Shown here in pieces: positions 1-8,054 of a stretch of DNA of 64,000 bases. Every line of letters starts with the position of its first letter. Position 1 is the stretch's first letter. The DNA is from Bradymonas sediminis (lineage in GTDB: Bacteria; Myxococcota_A; Bradymonadia; Bradymonadales; Bradymonadaceae), in NCBI RefSeq assembly GCF_003258315.1, contig NZ_CP030032.1, forward strand, positions 1,874,001-1,938,000, given 5' to 3'. The notes beneath the pieces are model-generated. The model was given only the letters and a program-made list of their open reading frames with translations, did no database searches and was not told the DNA's origin. Position numbers and translations under genes: made by a program.

Positions 1-221
1 TCGGTGTTCACCGAGATGCTCGTGCGCTTGGCGACCTCGAAGAGCAGGCGGCGAATCCCCGAGGGCCGCGGGTCCCAGCCCTGCGCGGCGTATTTGAACT
101 TGGCGATGCTGAAGTTCGTGCTCTCACCCATCGCCTGCGCCTCCGAAGACAGCAGGGCGTTGGGCAGCAGTCCACCTAATCCGGCCAGGGCCAGCGCTTT
201 TAGGAAATCACGTCGGTTCAT
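1..221 (-). CDS. Tat-exported DUF4159-like protein, N-terminal fragment
   Basis: Only the first 73 or so codons lie in the window; the gene runs off the left edge. The start codon is the ATG complementary to 219-221. The protein opens with MNRRDFLKALALAGLGG, a twin-arginine signal (RRDFLK followed by a hydrophobic run). The mature part reads FSIAKFKYAAQGWDPRPSG and then RRLLFEVAKRTSISV, which resembles the beginning of DUF4159 proteins. I infer export in folded form to the periplasm. The function of DUF4159 proteins is not established, and the family call rests on a short stretch. Confidence 0.7.
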   Translation of the reverse strand, partial: MNRRDFLKALALAGLGGLLPNALLSSEAQAMGESTNFSIAKFKYAAQGWDPRPSGIRRLLFEVAKRTSISVNT

Positions 222-296
222 AGGATTCAGGTCTTCGCTAGGTTCAAAGGGCCTTCTAAAAAAGAGGTTCTCTTTAGGGATGTCTCCATCAGACAT

Positions 297-1018
297 TCAA
301 GAGAACCGTTCGTCTTCCTGCAGGAACATAGGTCGGATGCCTATCCATTCCAAGTCGCTCAAAAAGCCACCAGTATAGAGGCGCGACCCGGCGAGCGACC
401 TTGGAATCTCAGGGCATTCGCATCGTTTCGCCCGGGGCGAGGCTGTGGAAGCGCGTCGCGTCGCGTCGCGCTTCTGCTCGCTTATAAGGTTGCGCAATAC
501 TTCCACGCCGTGGTTTAGCGGTTTGTTGCTCAAATCAAAGGCCCCCCAATGCATCGGCACGAAATGGCGGGCGTCGAGGGTGTCGAAGACCTGCAGGGCT
601 TCGGCCGGGTTCATATGATTAAAACGCACAAACCAGCGCGGTTCATAGGCTCCGATGGGCAGTATCGCCACATCAATCTGGGGAATACCCGCGAAGCCGC
701 CTCGAATCCGCCGTAATAGCCGGAGTCCCCGATATGGTAAATGGTGTGTGTGTTGGATTGGAGCATCCATCCGCCCCAGAAAACGCAATCTATATCAAAA
801 AAAAAAAGACGCTTATGCCAGTGCTGGGAGGGCAAAAAGCTGAGCGCGAGTGAGTCGCTCCCAAGCTCGACCCGGTCCCACCAATCCTCCTCTCGAACCG
901 TTTTGAGTCCACTGGGTATCTTCGATGATAGTCCAAGCGGGCACAGAAGTGTGATATGCGCGCACTGGGCGGCGCCGGGATGCGCGGGTATCATGCGGGC
1001 ATCGTTGACATTTGTCAT
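297..1018 (-). pseudogene. Decayed metallo-beta-lactamase-fold hydrolase (UlaG/NAPE-PLD-like)
   Basis: Two overlapping minus-strand frames together read as the middle and C-terminal part of an MBL-fold hydrolase of the UlaG/NAPE-PLD type. The upstream frame (ATG at 1018) carries EEDWWDRVELG, SQHWHKR, FWGGWML and YHIGDSGYYGGF. The downstream frame carries IDVAILPIGAYEPRWFVRFNHMNPAEA and HFVPMHWGAFDLS. The switch between frames lies at about 685-710. The N-terminal part with the HxHxDH zinc motif is absent: nothing like it lies between 1018 and the DUF177 gene. A long A run on the plus strand near 797-807 also falls in the coding region. N-terminal loss plus a frameshift indicates a pseudogene. 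A sequencing error could explain the frameshift but not the missing N-terminus. Confidence 0.7.
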
Positions 1019-1052
1019 CTGTGTCGCTAGTGATTGCGGTTCGCTGCGGCTG

Positions 1053-1082
1053 TCGAAATTTTCGATCGCCGCAAGTTATATT
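1053..1082 (+). promoter_or_regulatory. Candidate sigma70 promoter for the DUF177-rpmF genes
   Basis: TCGAAA (1053-1058) and TATATT (1077-1082) lie 18 bases apart and match the -35 and -10 consensus at 4/6 and 5/6 positions. They sit about 70 bases before the DUF177 start, in an AT-rich pocket. A TTGACA at 1005-1010 lacks a convincing -10 partner. This is a reading by eye. Confidence 0.35.
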
Positions 1083-1149
1083 ATAGCAAGCCTTTGCCCC
1101 GGCAAGCGACGCTATTATTCGTTTCGAATCCCTAGAAGCAAGACCCGCT

Positions 1150-1758
1150 ATGGCTGCGTTTCAAATTGAGCTGAAACATCTGGAGAGGAATCCGGTCGAG
1201 AAGGATTTTCGCCCCAGCGCGGAAGCGCTTAAGGCGCTTTTCGACGATATCTCCGACGACTTTCGTCTGACAAATTTCGACGGATTTCAAGCCAAGGTTC
1301 GCGCGCAGATGAGCGACTCTACCGTTCATATTAACGGCGAGGCGAAGGCTCAGTTTGAGTATAAATGCGGACGATGCCTGGACGCGCAGCGATTCGATAT
1401 CGACACCGAGATCGATTTTGTCTTGATGTCTGAGGCAGTGTGGTCTAGTTCCTACGCCGGCCATGAAGAGATTGAATTGAGCGAGGCTGACCTCGACGTC
1501 AATTTCTACACCGGTGATTCCGTCGATATTGGCGAGTTGATTCGCGAGGCAATTCTGTTGCAATTGCCGGCTTTCCCGCGATGCCCGTCGGATATCAGCG
1601 ATAAATGCGATGCCCGTTATAATGAACGCATTGGAACGGAAGCGCTCGAAGTGCTTGAGCAGAACTCCTTAGACCTTCGCATGTCGGCGTTTCGCCAACT
1701 TGAGATTGCCGAAGACGGCAAACTCAGGAAGAAGGGCAACGGAAAAAAATCGGATTGA
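1150..1758 (+). CDS. DUF177 (YceD-family) protein
   Basis: This 202-residue protein has the DUF177/YceD layout, with cysteines C73 and C76 (YKCGRCLD) and later C145 and C153 (FPRCPSD, DKCDARY), probably a zinc site. The family is usually encoded directly upstream of the gene for ribosomal protein L32, as here, where rpmF follows after about 100 bases. In E. coli YceD has been linked to 23S rRNA or ribosome metabolism, so a ribosome-related role is inferred. The C-terminus is lysine rich (LRKKGNGKKSD). The ATG at 1150 is the only sensible start. Confidence 0.85.
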   Translation: MAAFQIELKHLERNPVEKDFRPSAEALKALFDDISDDFRLTNFDGFQAKVRAQMSDSTVHINGEAKAQFEYKCGRCLDAQRFDIDTEIDFVLMSEAVWSSSYAGHEEIELSEADLDVNFYTGDSVDIGELIREAILLQLPAFPRCPSDISDKCDARYNERIGTEALEVLEQNSLDLRMSAFRQLEIAEDGKLRKKGNGKKSD

Positions 1759-1781
1759 GGCCGTATATTTCGGTTCTTATA

Positions 1782-1787
1782 TATAAT
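1782..1787 (+). promoter_or_regulatory. Possible -10 box ahead of rpmF
   Basis: A perfect TATAAT sits 71 bases before the rpmF start in the gap after the DUF177 gene. The nearest -35-like hexamer (TTGAGG, 1755-1760) is 21 bases upstream, which is too far for a strong promoter. rpmF may therefore have its own weak promoter or simply be co-transcribed. Confidence 0.25.
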
Positions 1788-1857
1788 GACGGGTCGCCGC
1801 GCACGAAATGGATTTCGGCGAGGCGTCCCATTTAAATAACATACCAAGGAGACTCAA

Positions 1858-2043
1858 ATGGCAGTTCCAAAGAAACGTAAATCGCAAGCAAAAACCCGTT
1901 CGCGCCGCTCGGCCAACATGAAAATGGTCGCTCCGCAGTCGCAGCGCTGCCCCGATTGCTTCGCTCCGAAGCGTTCGCACCGTGTTTGCGGTGAGTGTGG
2001 CACCTATAAGGGTGAGCAGATCATCGAAGTTTGGGAATACTGA
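1858..2043 (+). CDS. rpmF: 50S ribosomal protein L32
   Basis: This 61-residue basic protein begins MAVPKKRKSQAKTRSRRS and has four zinc-ligand cysteines, C31, C34, C44 and C47 (CPDC and CGEC), the zinc-binding form of L32. It is part of the large ribosomal subunit near the peptidyl transferase region. A strong ribosome binding site (AAGGAG, 1846-1851) precedes the ATG. It follows the DUF177 gene in the usual arrangement, and rpiB begins 9 bases after its stop. Confidence 0.98.
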   Translation: MAVPKKRKSQAKTRSRRSANMKMVAPQSQRCPDCFAPKRSHRVCGECGTYKGEQIIEVWEY

Positions 2044-2052
2044 GTCAGTTTT

Positions 2053-2544
2053 ATGACGAAGGCACCCACAGGCCAGGACGCATGCGTGCAGGTCGCAATC
2101 GCCTCGGATCACGCGGGCGTTGAGCTCAAAGCAGCCTTGGCTGAGTGGCTCATCGCGCGCGGTGTTTCGTTGCGAGACCTGGGTCCGCAGGACGGCCAGT
2201 CGGTCGATTACCCCGATTATGCGAAACGCCTGGGCGACGAAGTCGTCCAAGGTCGGGCGCAGAAAGGGGTATTAATTTGTGGGTCTGGTGTGGGCGTTTC
2301 CATCGCGGTCAATAAGGTCGCGGGGGTTCGCGCGGCGCTTGTCAGCGAGCCGCTCTCGGCGAGCCTGGCGCGCCAGCACAACGACGCCAACGTCATTTGT
2401 CTTGGAGCGCGCATCGTCGGTGAGGCGATGGCGCGCGCCTGCGTGCAGGCATTTTTGGACGGTGAGTTTGACCCCGGCGATGACGGGCGCCACCAGCGCC
2501 GCGTGGATAAAATCGCGGCGGTTCGCGCATCTTCGACGCCCTGA
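2053..2544 (+). CDS. rpiB: Ribose-5-phosphate isomerase B
   Basis: This 163-residue cytosolic enzyme of the LacAB/RpiB family interconverts ribose 5-phosphate and ribulose 5-phosphate. It shows the N-terminal SDHAG motif (H20), DYPDYA, the catalytic cysteine C76 within LICGSGVG, and the conserved RHQRRVDKI-type tail (here GRHQRRVDKIAA). There are about 10 extra N-terminal residues compared with typical members, so a later start cannot be excluded. Its product feeds nucleotide and riboflavin precursors, which fits the rib genes downstream. Confidence 0.95.
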   Translation: MTKAPTGQDACVQVAIASDHAGVELKAALAEWLIARGVSLRDLGPQDGQSVDYPDYAKRLGDEVVQGRAQKGVLICGSGVGVSIAVNKVAGVRAALVSEPLSASLARQHNDANVICLGARIVGEAMARACVQAFLDGEFDPGDDGRHQRRVDKIAAVRASSTP

Positions 2545-2662
2545 ATCCAGCCATCATCCTCCGCATGCCCCTGCCGCGACGCTTCGACAACGCATCTATG
2601 CCCGCGCAAATTCGACCCCACGCCCATGTGGGTTTCTTTCGTTCAATCTGAGATAGATTATC

Positions 2663-3190
2663 ATGCGTTGCCCGTTTTGTGCCCACCAGGAGGACCGCGT
2701 TGTTGACTCCCGCGCTTCCCGGGAGGCGGATTCAATTCGGCGCCGGCGCGAATGCTTGAATTGCGAGCGGCGTTTCACGACGTATGAGCGCGTCGAAGAA
2801 GCCTTTCCTCAGATCATCAAATCCGACAAATCTCGCGAAGACTATGACCGGGCGAAGCTGCGCCGGGGACTGCGTATCGCGTGCATCAAGCGGCCGATTT
2901 CGATCGAGCAGATCGACGCGGTGGTCGACGCCGTCGAGTGCCAGATGGTCGCGTTGCCCGGGCGAGAAGTCTCCAGTGATTGGATTGGCTCGGCGGTGAC
3001 GAGCGAGCTGCGCGACCTTGACCCGGTTGCTTATATCCGCTTTGCGAGCGTCTATCGGGCGTTTAGCGACATTCACGCGTTTCTTGAGGAATTACGCGGC
3101 ATGGATGTGGGTTCGTCGCATGCAGGCGGCGCAGGTGACCAGGATGCGCGCGCGGCCGACGATAATAATCTAGATAATAAATCGAGTTGA
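2663..3190 (+). CDS. nrdR: Transcriptional repressor NrdR
   Basis: NrdR represses ribonucleotide reductase genes in response to the dATP/ATP ratio. The 175-residue protein has the N-terminal zinc ribbon (C3, C6, C31, C34: MRCPFC and CLNC), the RRRRECLNCERRFTTYER signature, and an ATP-cone domain from about residue 50 to 140 (KSDKSREDYDRAKL onward). The last 25 residues are a low-complexity tail (GGAGDQDARAADDNN) beyond the usual 150-160 residues. nrdR next to ribD is a common arrangement in bacteria. No NrdR box was identified here, so its targets lie elsewhere. Confidence 0.97.
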   Translation: MRCPFCAHQEDRVVDSRASREADSIRRRRECLNCERRFTTYERVEEAFPQIIKSDKSREDYDRAKLRRGLRIACIKRPISIEQIDAVVDAVECQMVALPGREVSSDWIGSAVTSELRDLDPVAYIRFASVYRAFSDIHAFLEELRGMDVGSSHAGGAGDQDARAADDNNLDNKSS

Positions 3191-3197
3191 GAAAGCG

Positions 3198-4358
3198 ATG
3201 ACTTCTGCCGACAAACTCACGGCTGCGGAGCGCAGCGCGGCTGAGCGCCTGATGGCCGAGGCGCTGCGCGAGGCGGCGCGCGCCAGCGGGCGAACGCATC
3301 CCAATCCGCTGGTCGGGTGCGTGCTGGTGCGCGACGGTGAGATTGTGTCGCGCGGCTATCATAGGCGCGCGGGGACGGCCCACGCTGAGGTCGCCGCACT
3401 CCAGGCCCTCGACGGCTCCGCCGAGGGGTGCGACGCCTATATTAATCTCGAGCCTTGCTGCCATGTCGGGCGCACCGGGCCGTGCACCGGCGCGCTGATT
3501 GAAGCCGGAATTGCGCGCGTCTTTGTGGGCACCCTCGACCCTGATCCGCGCGTGAGCGGCCAGGGCGTTGAGATCCTGCGCAAGGCCGGCATCGAGGTCT
3601 TCTGCGGCGTGCTCGAAGCTGAGTCTCGTCGGCTCAATCGCGCTTATTTTAAGCGCATCACCACCGGGTTTCCCTGGGTGACGGTGAAATATGCGATGAC
3701 CCTCGATGGGAAAATCGCCAGCAAGACGGGGGACTCCGCCTGGATCTCGAGCGAAGCCTCACGCGAGCGCGTTCATCAATTGCGCGACACACACGACGCA
3801 ATCCTGGTCGGCACAAAGACCTTGATTCACGATAATCCACGACTTAACTGCCGCGTCGAGGGTGGGCGAGACCCGCTGCGCGTGGTGCTCGACACGCGCC
3901 TCGAAGCGCCGCTGGAGTCGACGGTTTTTGACCCGGACTACTCATCGGCGACCACGCTCGTCGCGGTTGGCCCGGGCGCGCCCGGCGCAAAGCGCGAGGC
4001 GCTTGAGGCGCGGGGCGTTGAGGTCGTCGAGGTGGCCGTTGACGCCAACGGGCATCTTGAGTTTAGCGAGTTATTCGCCGAGCTGAGTCGCCGCGGCATT
4101 ATGAGCATCCTCATCGAAGGCGGCAGCCAGGTGCTCGGCAGTCTTTTCGACCAGCAGTGGGTCGACGAGGTCTACGCCTTTGTCTGCCCGAAGATCGTCG
4201 GCGGCGCCCAGGCGCATACCGCGGTGGCAGGCGAGGGCGTCTCGGGCATGCGCGACGCGATGGCGCTTGAGTCGCTCGAGATCGAGGTCATCGACGGCCA
4301 TGACGTGCTGATTCGGGGGGAAGTCCCCGCCGATAAGCGCGCCCACGTCGGGACCTGA
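3198..4358 (+). CDS. ribD: Bifunctional pyrimidine deaminase/reductase RibD
   Basis: RibD performs the second and third steps of riboflavin synthesis: deamination of the diaminopyrimidine, then NADPH-dependent reduction of the ribosyl side chain. The N-terminal deaminase domain (about 15-150) has the zinc ligands H62 (TAHAEV), C87 and C96 (LEPCCHVGRTGPC). The C-terminal reductase domain starts around residue 155 (WVTVKYAMTLDGKIAS) and contains GDSAWISSEASR, LVGTKTL and IEGGSQVLGS. At 386 residues it is full length. It starts 7 bases after nrdR. Confidence 0.97.
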   Translation: MTSADKLTAAERSAAERLMAEALREAARASGRTHPNPLVGCVLVRDGEIVSRGYHRRAGTAHAEVAALQALDGSAEGCDAYINLEPCCHVGRTGPCTGALIEAGIARVFVGTLDPDPRVSGQGVEILRKAGIEVFCGVLEAESRRLNRAYFKRITTGFPWVTVKYAMTLDGKIASKTGDSAWISSEASRERVHQLRDTHDAILVGTKTLIHDNPRLNCRVEGGRDPLRVVLDTRLEAPLESTVFDPDYSSATTLVAVGPGAPGAKREALEARGVEVVEVAVDANGHLEFSELFAELSRRGIMSILIEGGSQVLGSLFDQQWVDEVYAFVCPKIVGGAQAHTAVAGEGVSGMRDAMALESLEIEVIDGHDVLIRGEVPADKRAHVGT

Positions 4359-4412
4359 GGCGTCGCGCCCGAAGTTGCGTATATTCCCCTCCATTCTATG
4401 AGGTCAGACTGC

Positions 4413-5090
4413 ATGTTTACCGGACTTGTTACAGACGTCGGCACGATTAATTCGATCACCCAGGGATCTGAGAATTGTACGATCGTTTTGCGCACCGCCT
4501 ACGACACCGACGATCTCGAGCTTGGCGAGAGTATCGCCGTGGACGGCGCGTGTTTGACGGTCACGAAGATCGGCAATGACCACTTTTTCGTCGAGGTAAG
4601 CCCCGAGACCCTGAGTCGCACGACCCTGGGGGAGCGGCGCGCCGGCGACAGGGTTCACCTGGAGCGGGCGCTGCGCGTCGGCGACCGGCTCGGCGGGCAT
4701 ATGATGCAGGGGCATGTCGATGGCGTGGGGAAACTCGTGGGGCGCCAGCGCGATAAGAACGCCTGGCTGCTCGACTTTGAGGCCCCCGAGAGCATCGCGC
4801 GCTACCTGATCGAAAAGGGCTCCATCGCCATCGACGGGGTCAGCTTGACCGTGAATTCTGTGACGAATACTCGGTTTGGGGTTGCCATCATCCCGCATAC
4901 CACCGATAAGACCAACCTTGGCGGGTACCGGGTCGGGCGCAGCGTAAATTTAGAGGCCGATATGATCGGCAAATATGTCGAAAAGCTGGCCGCCGGCGCC
5001 CGGGATGATTCGCAGGACGGGCAGAATAATCGGTCGCAGACTCCACCAACGCGTCTTACGACGGCGCGGCTCAAAGATATGGGATTTTGA
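4413..5090 (+). CDS. ribE: Riboflavin synthase, alpha chain
   Basis: This enzyme dismutates two molecules of 6,7-dimethyl-8-ribityllumazine into riboflavin and the diaminopyrimidine. It has the two repeated lumazine-binding domains: MFTGLVTDVG, DGACLTV and GGHMMQGHVDGVG in the first half, and GSIAIDGVSLTVN with IIPHTTDKTNLG in the second. The ATG at 4413 is chosen because MFTGL is the universal N-terminus; the ATG at 4398 would add five residues. The C-terminus carries about 25 extra polar residues. The stop lies just before the ribBA start, indicating translational coupling. Confidence 0.96.
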   Translation: MFTGLVTDVGTINSITQGSENCTIVLRTAYDTDDLELGESIAVDGACLTVTKIGNDHFFVEVSPETLSRTTLGERRAGDRVHLERALRVGDRLGGHMMQGHVDGVGKLVGRQRDKNAWLLDFEAPESIARYLIEKGSIAIDGVSLTVNSVTNTRFGVAIIPHTTDKTNLGGYRVGRSVNLEADMIGKYVEKLAAGARDDSQDGQNNRSQTPPTRLTTARLKDMGF

Positions 5091-5092
5091 TC

Positions 5093-6238
5093 ATGAATGA
5101 GGCATTAAAACGAGTTGAACTTGCTATCAAGGCGATCCGTGCCGGTAAAATGGTCATCTTAGTGGATGATGAAGACCGGGAGAACGAGGGCGACCTGGTG
5201 ATGGCGGCTGAGAAAGTCACGCCGGAGGCCATCAACTTCATGGCAACGTACGGCCGCGGCCTGATCTGTTTGACCATGACGGGCAGCGCGCTCGACGCGC
5301 TTGAGATTCCGATGATGGTCGACGGGCGGCGCAACGACAGCCAATTTGGCACCGCGTTCACGGTGAGCATCGAGGCGCGCGAGGGCATTTCGACCGGTAT
5401 CTCGGCGGCCGACCGCGCGCGCACCATTCAGGTCGCGGTCGCCGACGGCACCAAGGCCTCGGATTTGGTCACGCCCGGGCATATCTTCCCGCTTCGCGCC
5501 CGCGAAGGCGGCGTCCTGGTGCGCACCGGACAGACCGAAGGCAGCGTCGACCTGGCGCGCATCGCAGGCCTTAAGTCCGCCGGCGTCATCTGCGAGATCA
5601 TGAACGCCGATGGTACGATGGCGCGGCGCCCCGAGTTGGAGGTCTTCTCTAAAGAGCACGACGTGCCGATCCTGTCGGTCGCCGATATCATCGACTACCG
5701 CCTGCGCCGCGAGAGCCTGATCGAGGTGCTCCAAGACGCGGAATTCCCGACGAAATACGCCGGTGACTGGCGGGTAAAAGTGGTGCGTAGCCAGTTGGAC
5801 GGCGCGGAGCATTTTGTGTTCGTCTGCGGAAACCCGACGCCTGACCAGGCCACGCTCGTTCGCGTGCAGCACCGCTCGAGCTCGCTTGATGTTTTCCTGA
5901 AAGAGGATGATTCCAAGTCGAAGACGCTGGCCGACTCGATGGCGATGATCAGCCGTGAGGGCCTCGGGGTAATCGTATACCTCGACAAGGAGCCGAGTAG
6001 CGCGCTTGATGTCCTGCGCAGCCACGGCATCGCCGAGGCCGACCCGCATCTTGACGGAGACACCGGCGATATCAACCAGCCCGCCGCATATATCAGTGAG
6101 ATCGGCATCGGCGCCCAGATCCTCGCCTATGTGGGCGTGGGCAAGATGCGGGTGCTCACCAATAATCCGAAAAAGCTGGTCGGCCTCGACGGCTATGGCC
6201 TGGAAGTGCTTGAGCAGGTTGCGATTTCTAAAGATTGA
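5093..6238 (+). CDS. ribBA: RibBA-type protein: DHBP synthase with degenerate GTP cyclohydrolase II half
   Basis: The N-terminal domain (about 1-200) is a full 3,4-dihydroxy-2-butanone-4-phosphate synthase: VDDEDRENEGDL, TYGRGLICLT, ARTIQ, TPGHIFPLRA, and TGQTEGSVDLARIAGL. The C-terminal half aligns with GTP cyclohydrolase II, with SREGLGVIVYL, IGIGAQIL and TNNPKKLVGLDGYGL. However, the zinc motif expected after LVRV (C-x10-CxC) is replaced by QHRSSSLDVFLKEDD, and the GQEGRG segment is DKEPSSAL. The second activity is therefore probably lost, as known for proteobacterial RibBX-type hybrids. The start is the ATG at 5093; a TTG at 5087 is possible. The gene sits between ribE and ribH. Confidence 0.92.
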   Translation: MNEALKRVELAIKAIRAGKMVILVDDEDRENEGDLVMAAEKVTPEAINFMATYGRGLICLTMTGSALDALEIPMMVDGRRNDSQFGTAFTVSIEAREGISTGISAADRARTIQVAVADGTKASDLVTPGHIFPLRAREGGVLVRTGQTEGSVDLARIAGLKSAGVICEIMNADGTMARRPELEVFSKEHDVPILSVADIIDYRLRRESLIEVLQDAEFPTKYAGDWRVKVVRSQLDGAEHFVFVCGNPTPDQATLVRVQHRSSSLDVFLKEDDSKSKTLADSMAMISREGLGVIVYLDKEPSSALDVLRSHGIAEADPHLDGDTGDINQPAAYISEIGIGAQILAYVGVGKMRVLTNNPKKLVGLDGYGLEVLEQVAISKD

Positions 6239-6271
6239 TAAAATACTAGCCCCCGGCGCGCGAGCCCCTAA

Positions 6272-6310
6272 AGGTTCGCTTTAACCTCTCCCTTAAGTAG
6301 CACTTTAAGG
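6272..6310 (+). promoter_or_regulatory. Two small dyads in the ribH leader
   Basis: The 129-base gap between ribBA and ribH holds AGGTT/AACCT arms (6272-6287) and CCTTAA/TTAAGG arms (6291-6310). They could form small hairpins in the mRNA or bind a protein. The gap lacks the conserved blocks of an FMN riboswitch. Confidence 0.25.
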
Positions 6311-6367
6311 TGCGGTTGGAAGACTTGGGCGCGTGCCACCGAATATACCGACTTCGAGGAAAAGAAG

Positions 6368-6844
6368 ATGCCGAATATTGTAGAAGGAAATTTAGTTGCT
6401 GTAGGCAAACGCTTTGCCATCGTCGCTGCGCGTTGGAATGATATCTTTTCCGACAAGCTTGTCTCCGGCGCGTGCGATGCTTTGGTGCGCCACGGGGTCG
6501 ATGATGATGATATCACGATTTTCCGCTGCCCCGGTTGCTTCGAACTGCCGCAGGTCGCCGCGCGCGCTGCCGAGAGCGGAAAATACGACGCGATTATCTG
6601 CCTGGGCGTGTTGATCCGCGGTGGAACACCGCATTTCGATTATATCGCATCGCAGGCGACCCGAGGAATCGGCACGGTCGCACAGGATTACCCGATCCCG
6701 GTCAGCTACGGCGTTTTAACCTGCGACAATCTCGAGCAAGCGATTGAGCGTAGTGGCTCGAAAGCGGGCAATAAGGGTGTCGAGGCCGCGTTGGCCGCCC
6801 TTGAAATGGCAAATCTTTTTGAGCAAATGGAAACCTCCGAATGA
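6368..6844 (+). CDS. ribH: 6,7-dimethyl-8-ribityllumazine synthase
   Basis: RibH condenses the ribityl-aminopyrimidine with dihydroxybutanone phosphate, the penultimate step to riboflavin. The 158-residue protein shows RFAIVAARWND, the substrate loop CPGCFELP, ICLGVLIRGGTPHFDYI, and PVSYGVLTCDNLEQA. In the VIRG-TPHFDY motif (LIRGGTPHFDYI) the catalytic histidine is kept. The stop overlaps the nusB start (ATGA at 6841), indicating translational coupling. The 3' order ribH-nusB is a widely conserved arrangement. Confidence 0.97.
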   Translation: MPNIVEGNLVAVGKRFAIVAARWNDIFSDKLVSGACDALVRHGVDDDDITIFRCPGCFELPQVAARAAESGKYDAIICLGVLIRGGTPHFDYIASQATRGIGTVAQDYPIPVSYGVLTCDNLEQAIERSGSKAGNKGVEAALAALEMANLFEQMETSE

Positions 6845-7293
6845 CTTCATTGCCGAGCGAAAAATTAAGAAAGGCCCGAGAGGCCGCCCTCTGGGCGTTG
6901 TACGGCATGGACCTCGCCCAGGTATTCTGGGCGGGTGAGCTCGACGAGTTCTTCCCGATCGCGGTCGACCAGGACGCCGAGCTTCATGAGGTGCGCAAGG
7001 ACGTCCAGGCGCGCGTCAGCGGCGTGGTTGTCAAGCGTGCCGAGCTCGACGACGAGATTCGTCGTCTGAGCCCGCGTTGGCGCATCGAGCGCATGGCGAT
7101 CATCGACCGTAACCTGCTGCGCCTGGGGATCTGGGAGCTGCTGGAGCGCAAGACTTCCCCCATCATCGTCATCAACGCATGCGTCGAGCTCGCCAAAGAT
7201 TATGGTGAGAAGAACACCCCGGCGTTCATCAACGGCCTGCTGGATCAGCTATGCAAAGACCACGGCATCGAAATCTCGCAGCAACCTTCCTGA
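6841..7293 (+). CDS. nusB: Transcription antitermination factor NusB
   Basis: NusB binds boxA RNA together with ribosomal protein S10 and promotes antitermination in rRNA operons. The 150-residue all-alpha protein shows RKAREAALWALYGMD at the N-terminus and, in the C-terminal half, RWRIERMAIIDRNLLRLGIWELL, ACVELAKDYGEKNTPAFINGLLDQL, all typical of the family. It overlaps ribH by four bases. Confidence 0.96.
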   Translation: MTSLPSEKLRKAREAALWALYGMDLAQVFWAGELDEFFPIAVDQDAELHEVRKDVQARVSGVVVKRAELDDEIRRLSPRWRIERMAIIDRNLLRLGIWELLERKTSPIIVINACVELAKDYGEKNTPAFINGLLDQLCKDHGIEISQQPS

Positions 7294-7298
7294 CGCCG

Positions 7299-8054
7299 GT
7301 GGCGCGTGGGAGGGCTTTAGCCTTTCTTTTGCTCCTCGCCCTGGTCTCCGTGACCGGGTGTCGCGATGATTCGGGCCGGGAGAACGCGCGCCAGGCGGCC
7401 GAATATCGCCGCGCCCTGGACTCCAGTGGCAAGCGTGTGCTGATCGTGGACGCCGATGGCGAGCGTGTGGCGAAATTGCGCAAGCGCCGCGGCCAGATCA
7501 AGGTCTATGGCGACGATCTCAAGGCCCTTGGTTATGTGCGGTGGGATCGTCCTAAGCCTGCTGCGCCGACCTCGGCCAGCAATGGCCCGTTTGGTGTTCG
7601 CGTCAAAGCCCTCGGCTCAGAGGATATTCTTGAGATCATCGCGGTGGATGGGTCGAGCGAGGCGCCGCGAGTCTTCGAACTTCCGGGGCGCTTTCGCATC
7701 GTTATGCAACCGCCAGCTGCCGGTTCCGAGGCTCATCGCTCTTGGAAAATCCTGGGCCCCGAAGGCGAGTTACTCGGAATATTTAACAGATCCGGGGACG
7801 CCGAGTGGCAATTATTAACGGATCTCATACAGGGCGGGGCAGGCGAGGGGGTGGCGGAATTTGAGGCGGATTATCGCGTCAAAGAGGTCGACTCTGGCGC
7901 CGAGCGTTTAGAATTGCGCCGTGACGGGAAAGTCGTCGCCTCCATTCGTTTTGGGGAACTCTCCGCGCTCGAATTCTTAGCGCTTAAGCTCGATAAGTTG
8001 CCTGCGCTTGAGCGTGTTTCGGTGGGCGTGTGGTTGGCCAATAACGCCTCCTGA
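7299..8054 (+). CDS. Predicted lipoprotein of unknown function
   Basis: The GTG at 7299, five bases after nusB, gives a clean lipoprotein signal: VARGRALAFLLLLALVSVTGC, with lipobox VTGC. An in-frame ATG at 7251 would overlap nusB by 43 bases and bury the signal, so it is rejected. The 251-residue product continues with a basic, charged domain (KRVLIVDADGERVAKLRKRRGQ) and a second half containing FRIVMQPP and a repeated pattern ILGPEGELLGIF. This resembles beta-strand sequences that cover membrane-associated ligands. No family was recognised. It is likely the last gene of the rib-nusB transcript. Confidence 0.75.
   Translation: MARGRALAFLLLLALVSVTGCRDDSGRENARQAAEYRRALDSSGKRVLIVDADGERVAKLRKRRGQIKVYGDDLKALGYVRWDRPKPAAPTSASNGPFGVRVKALGSEDILEIIAVDGSSEAPRVFELPGRFRIVMQPPAAGSEAHRSWKILGPEGELLGIFNRSGDAEWQLLTDLIQGGAGEGVAEFEADYRVKEVDSGAERLELRRDGKVVASIRFGELSALEFLALKLDKLPALERVSVGVWLANNAS

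Noticed and set aside
5159-6049. A 296-residue minus-strand frame opposite ribBA
   Set aside because: The opposite strand encodes DHBP synthase with its signature motifs; the frame has no ribosome binding site or known domain.
6239-6367. FMN riboswitch before ribH
   Set aside because: The conserved RFN blocks were not found; only two small hairpins are present.
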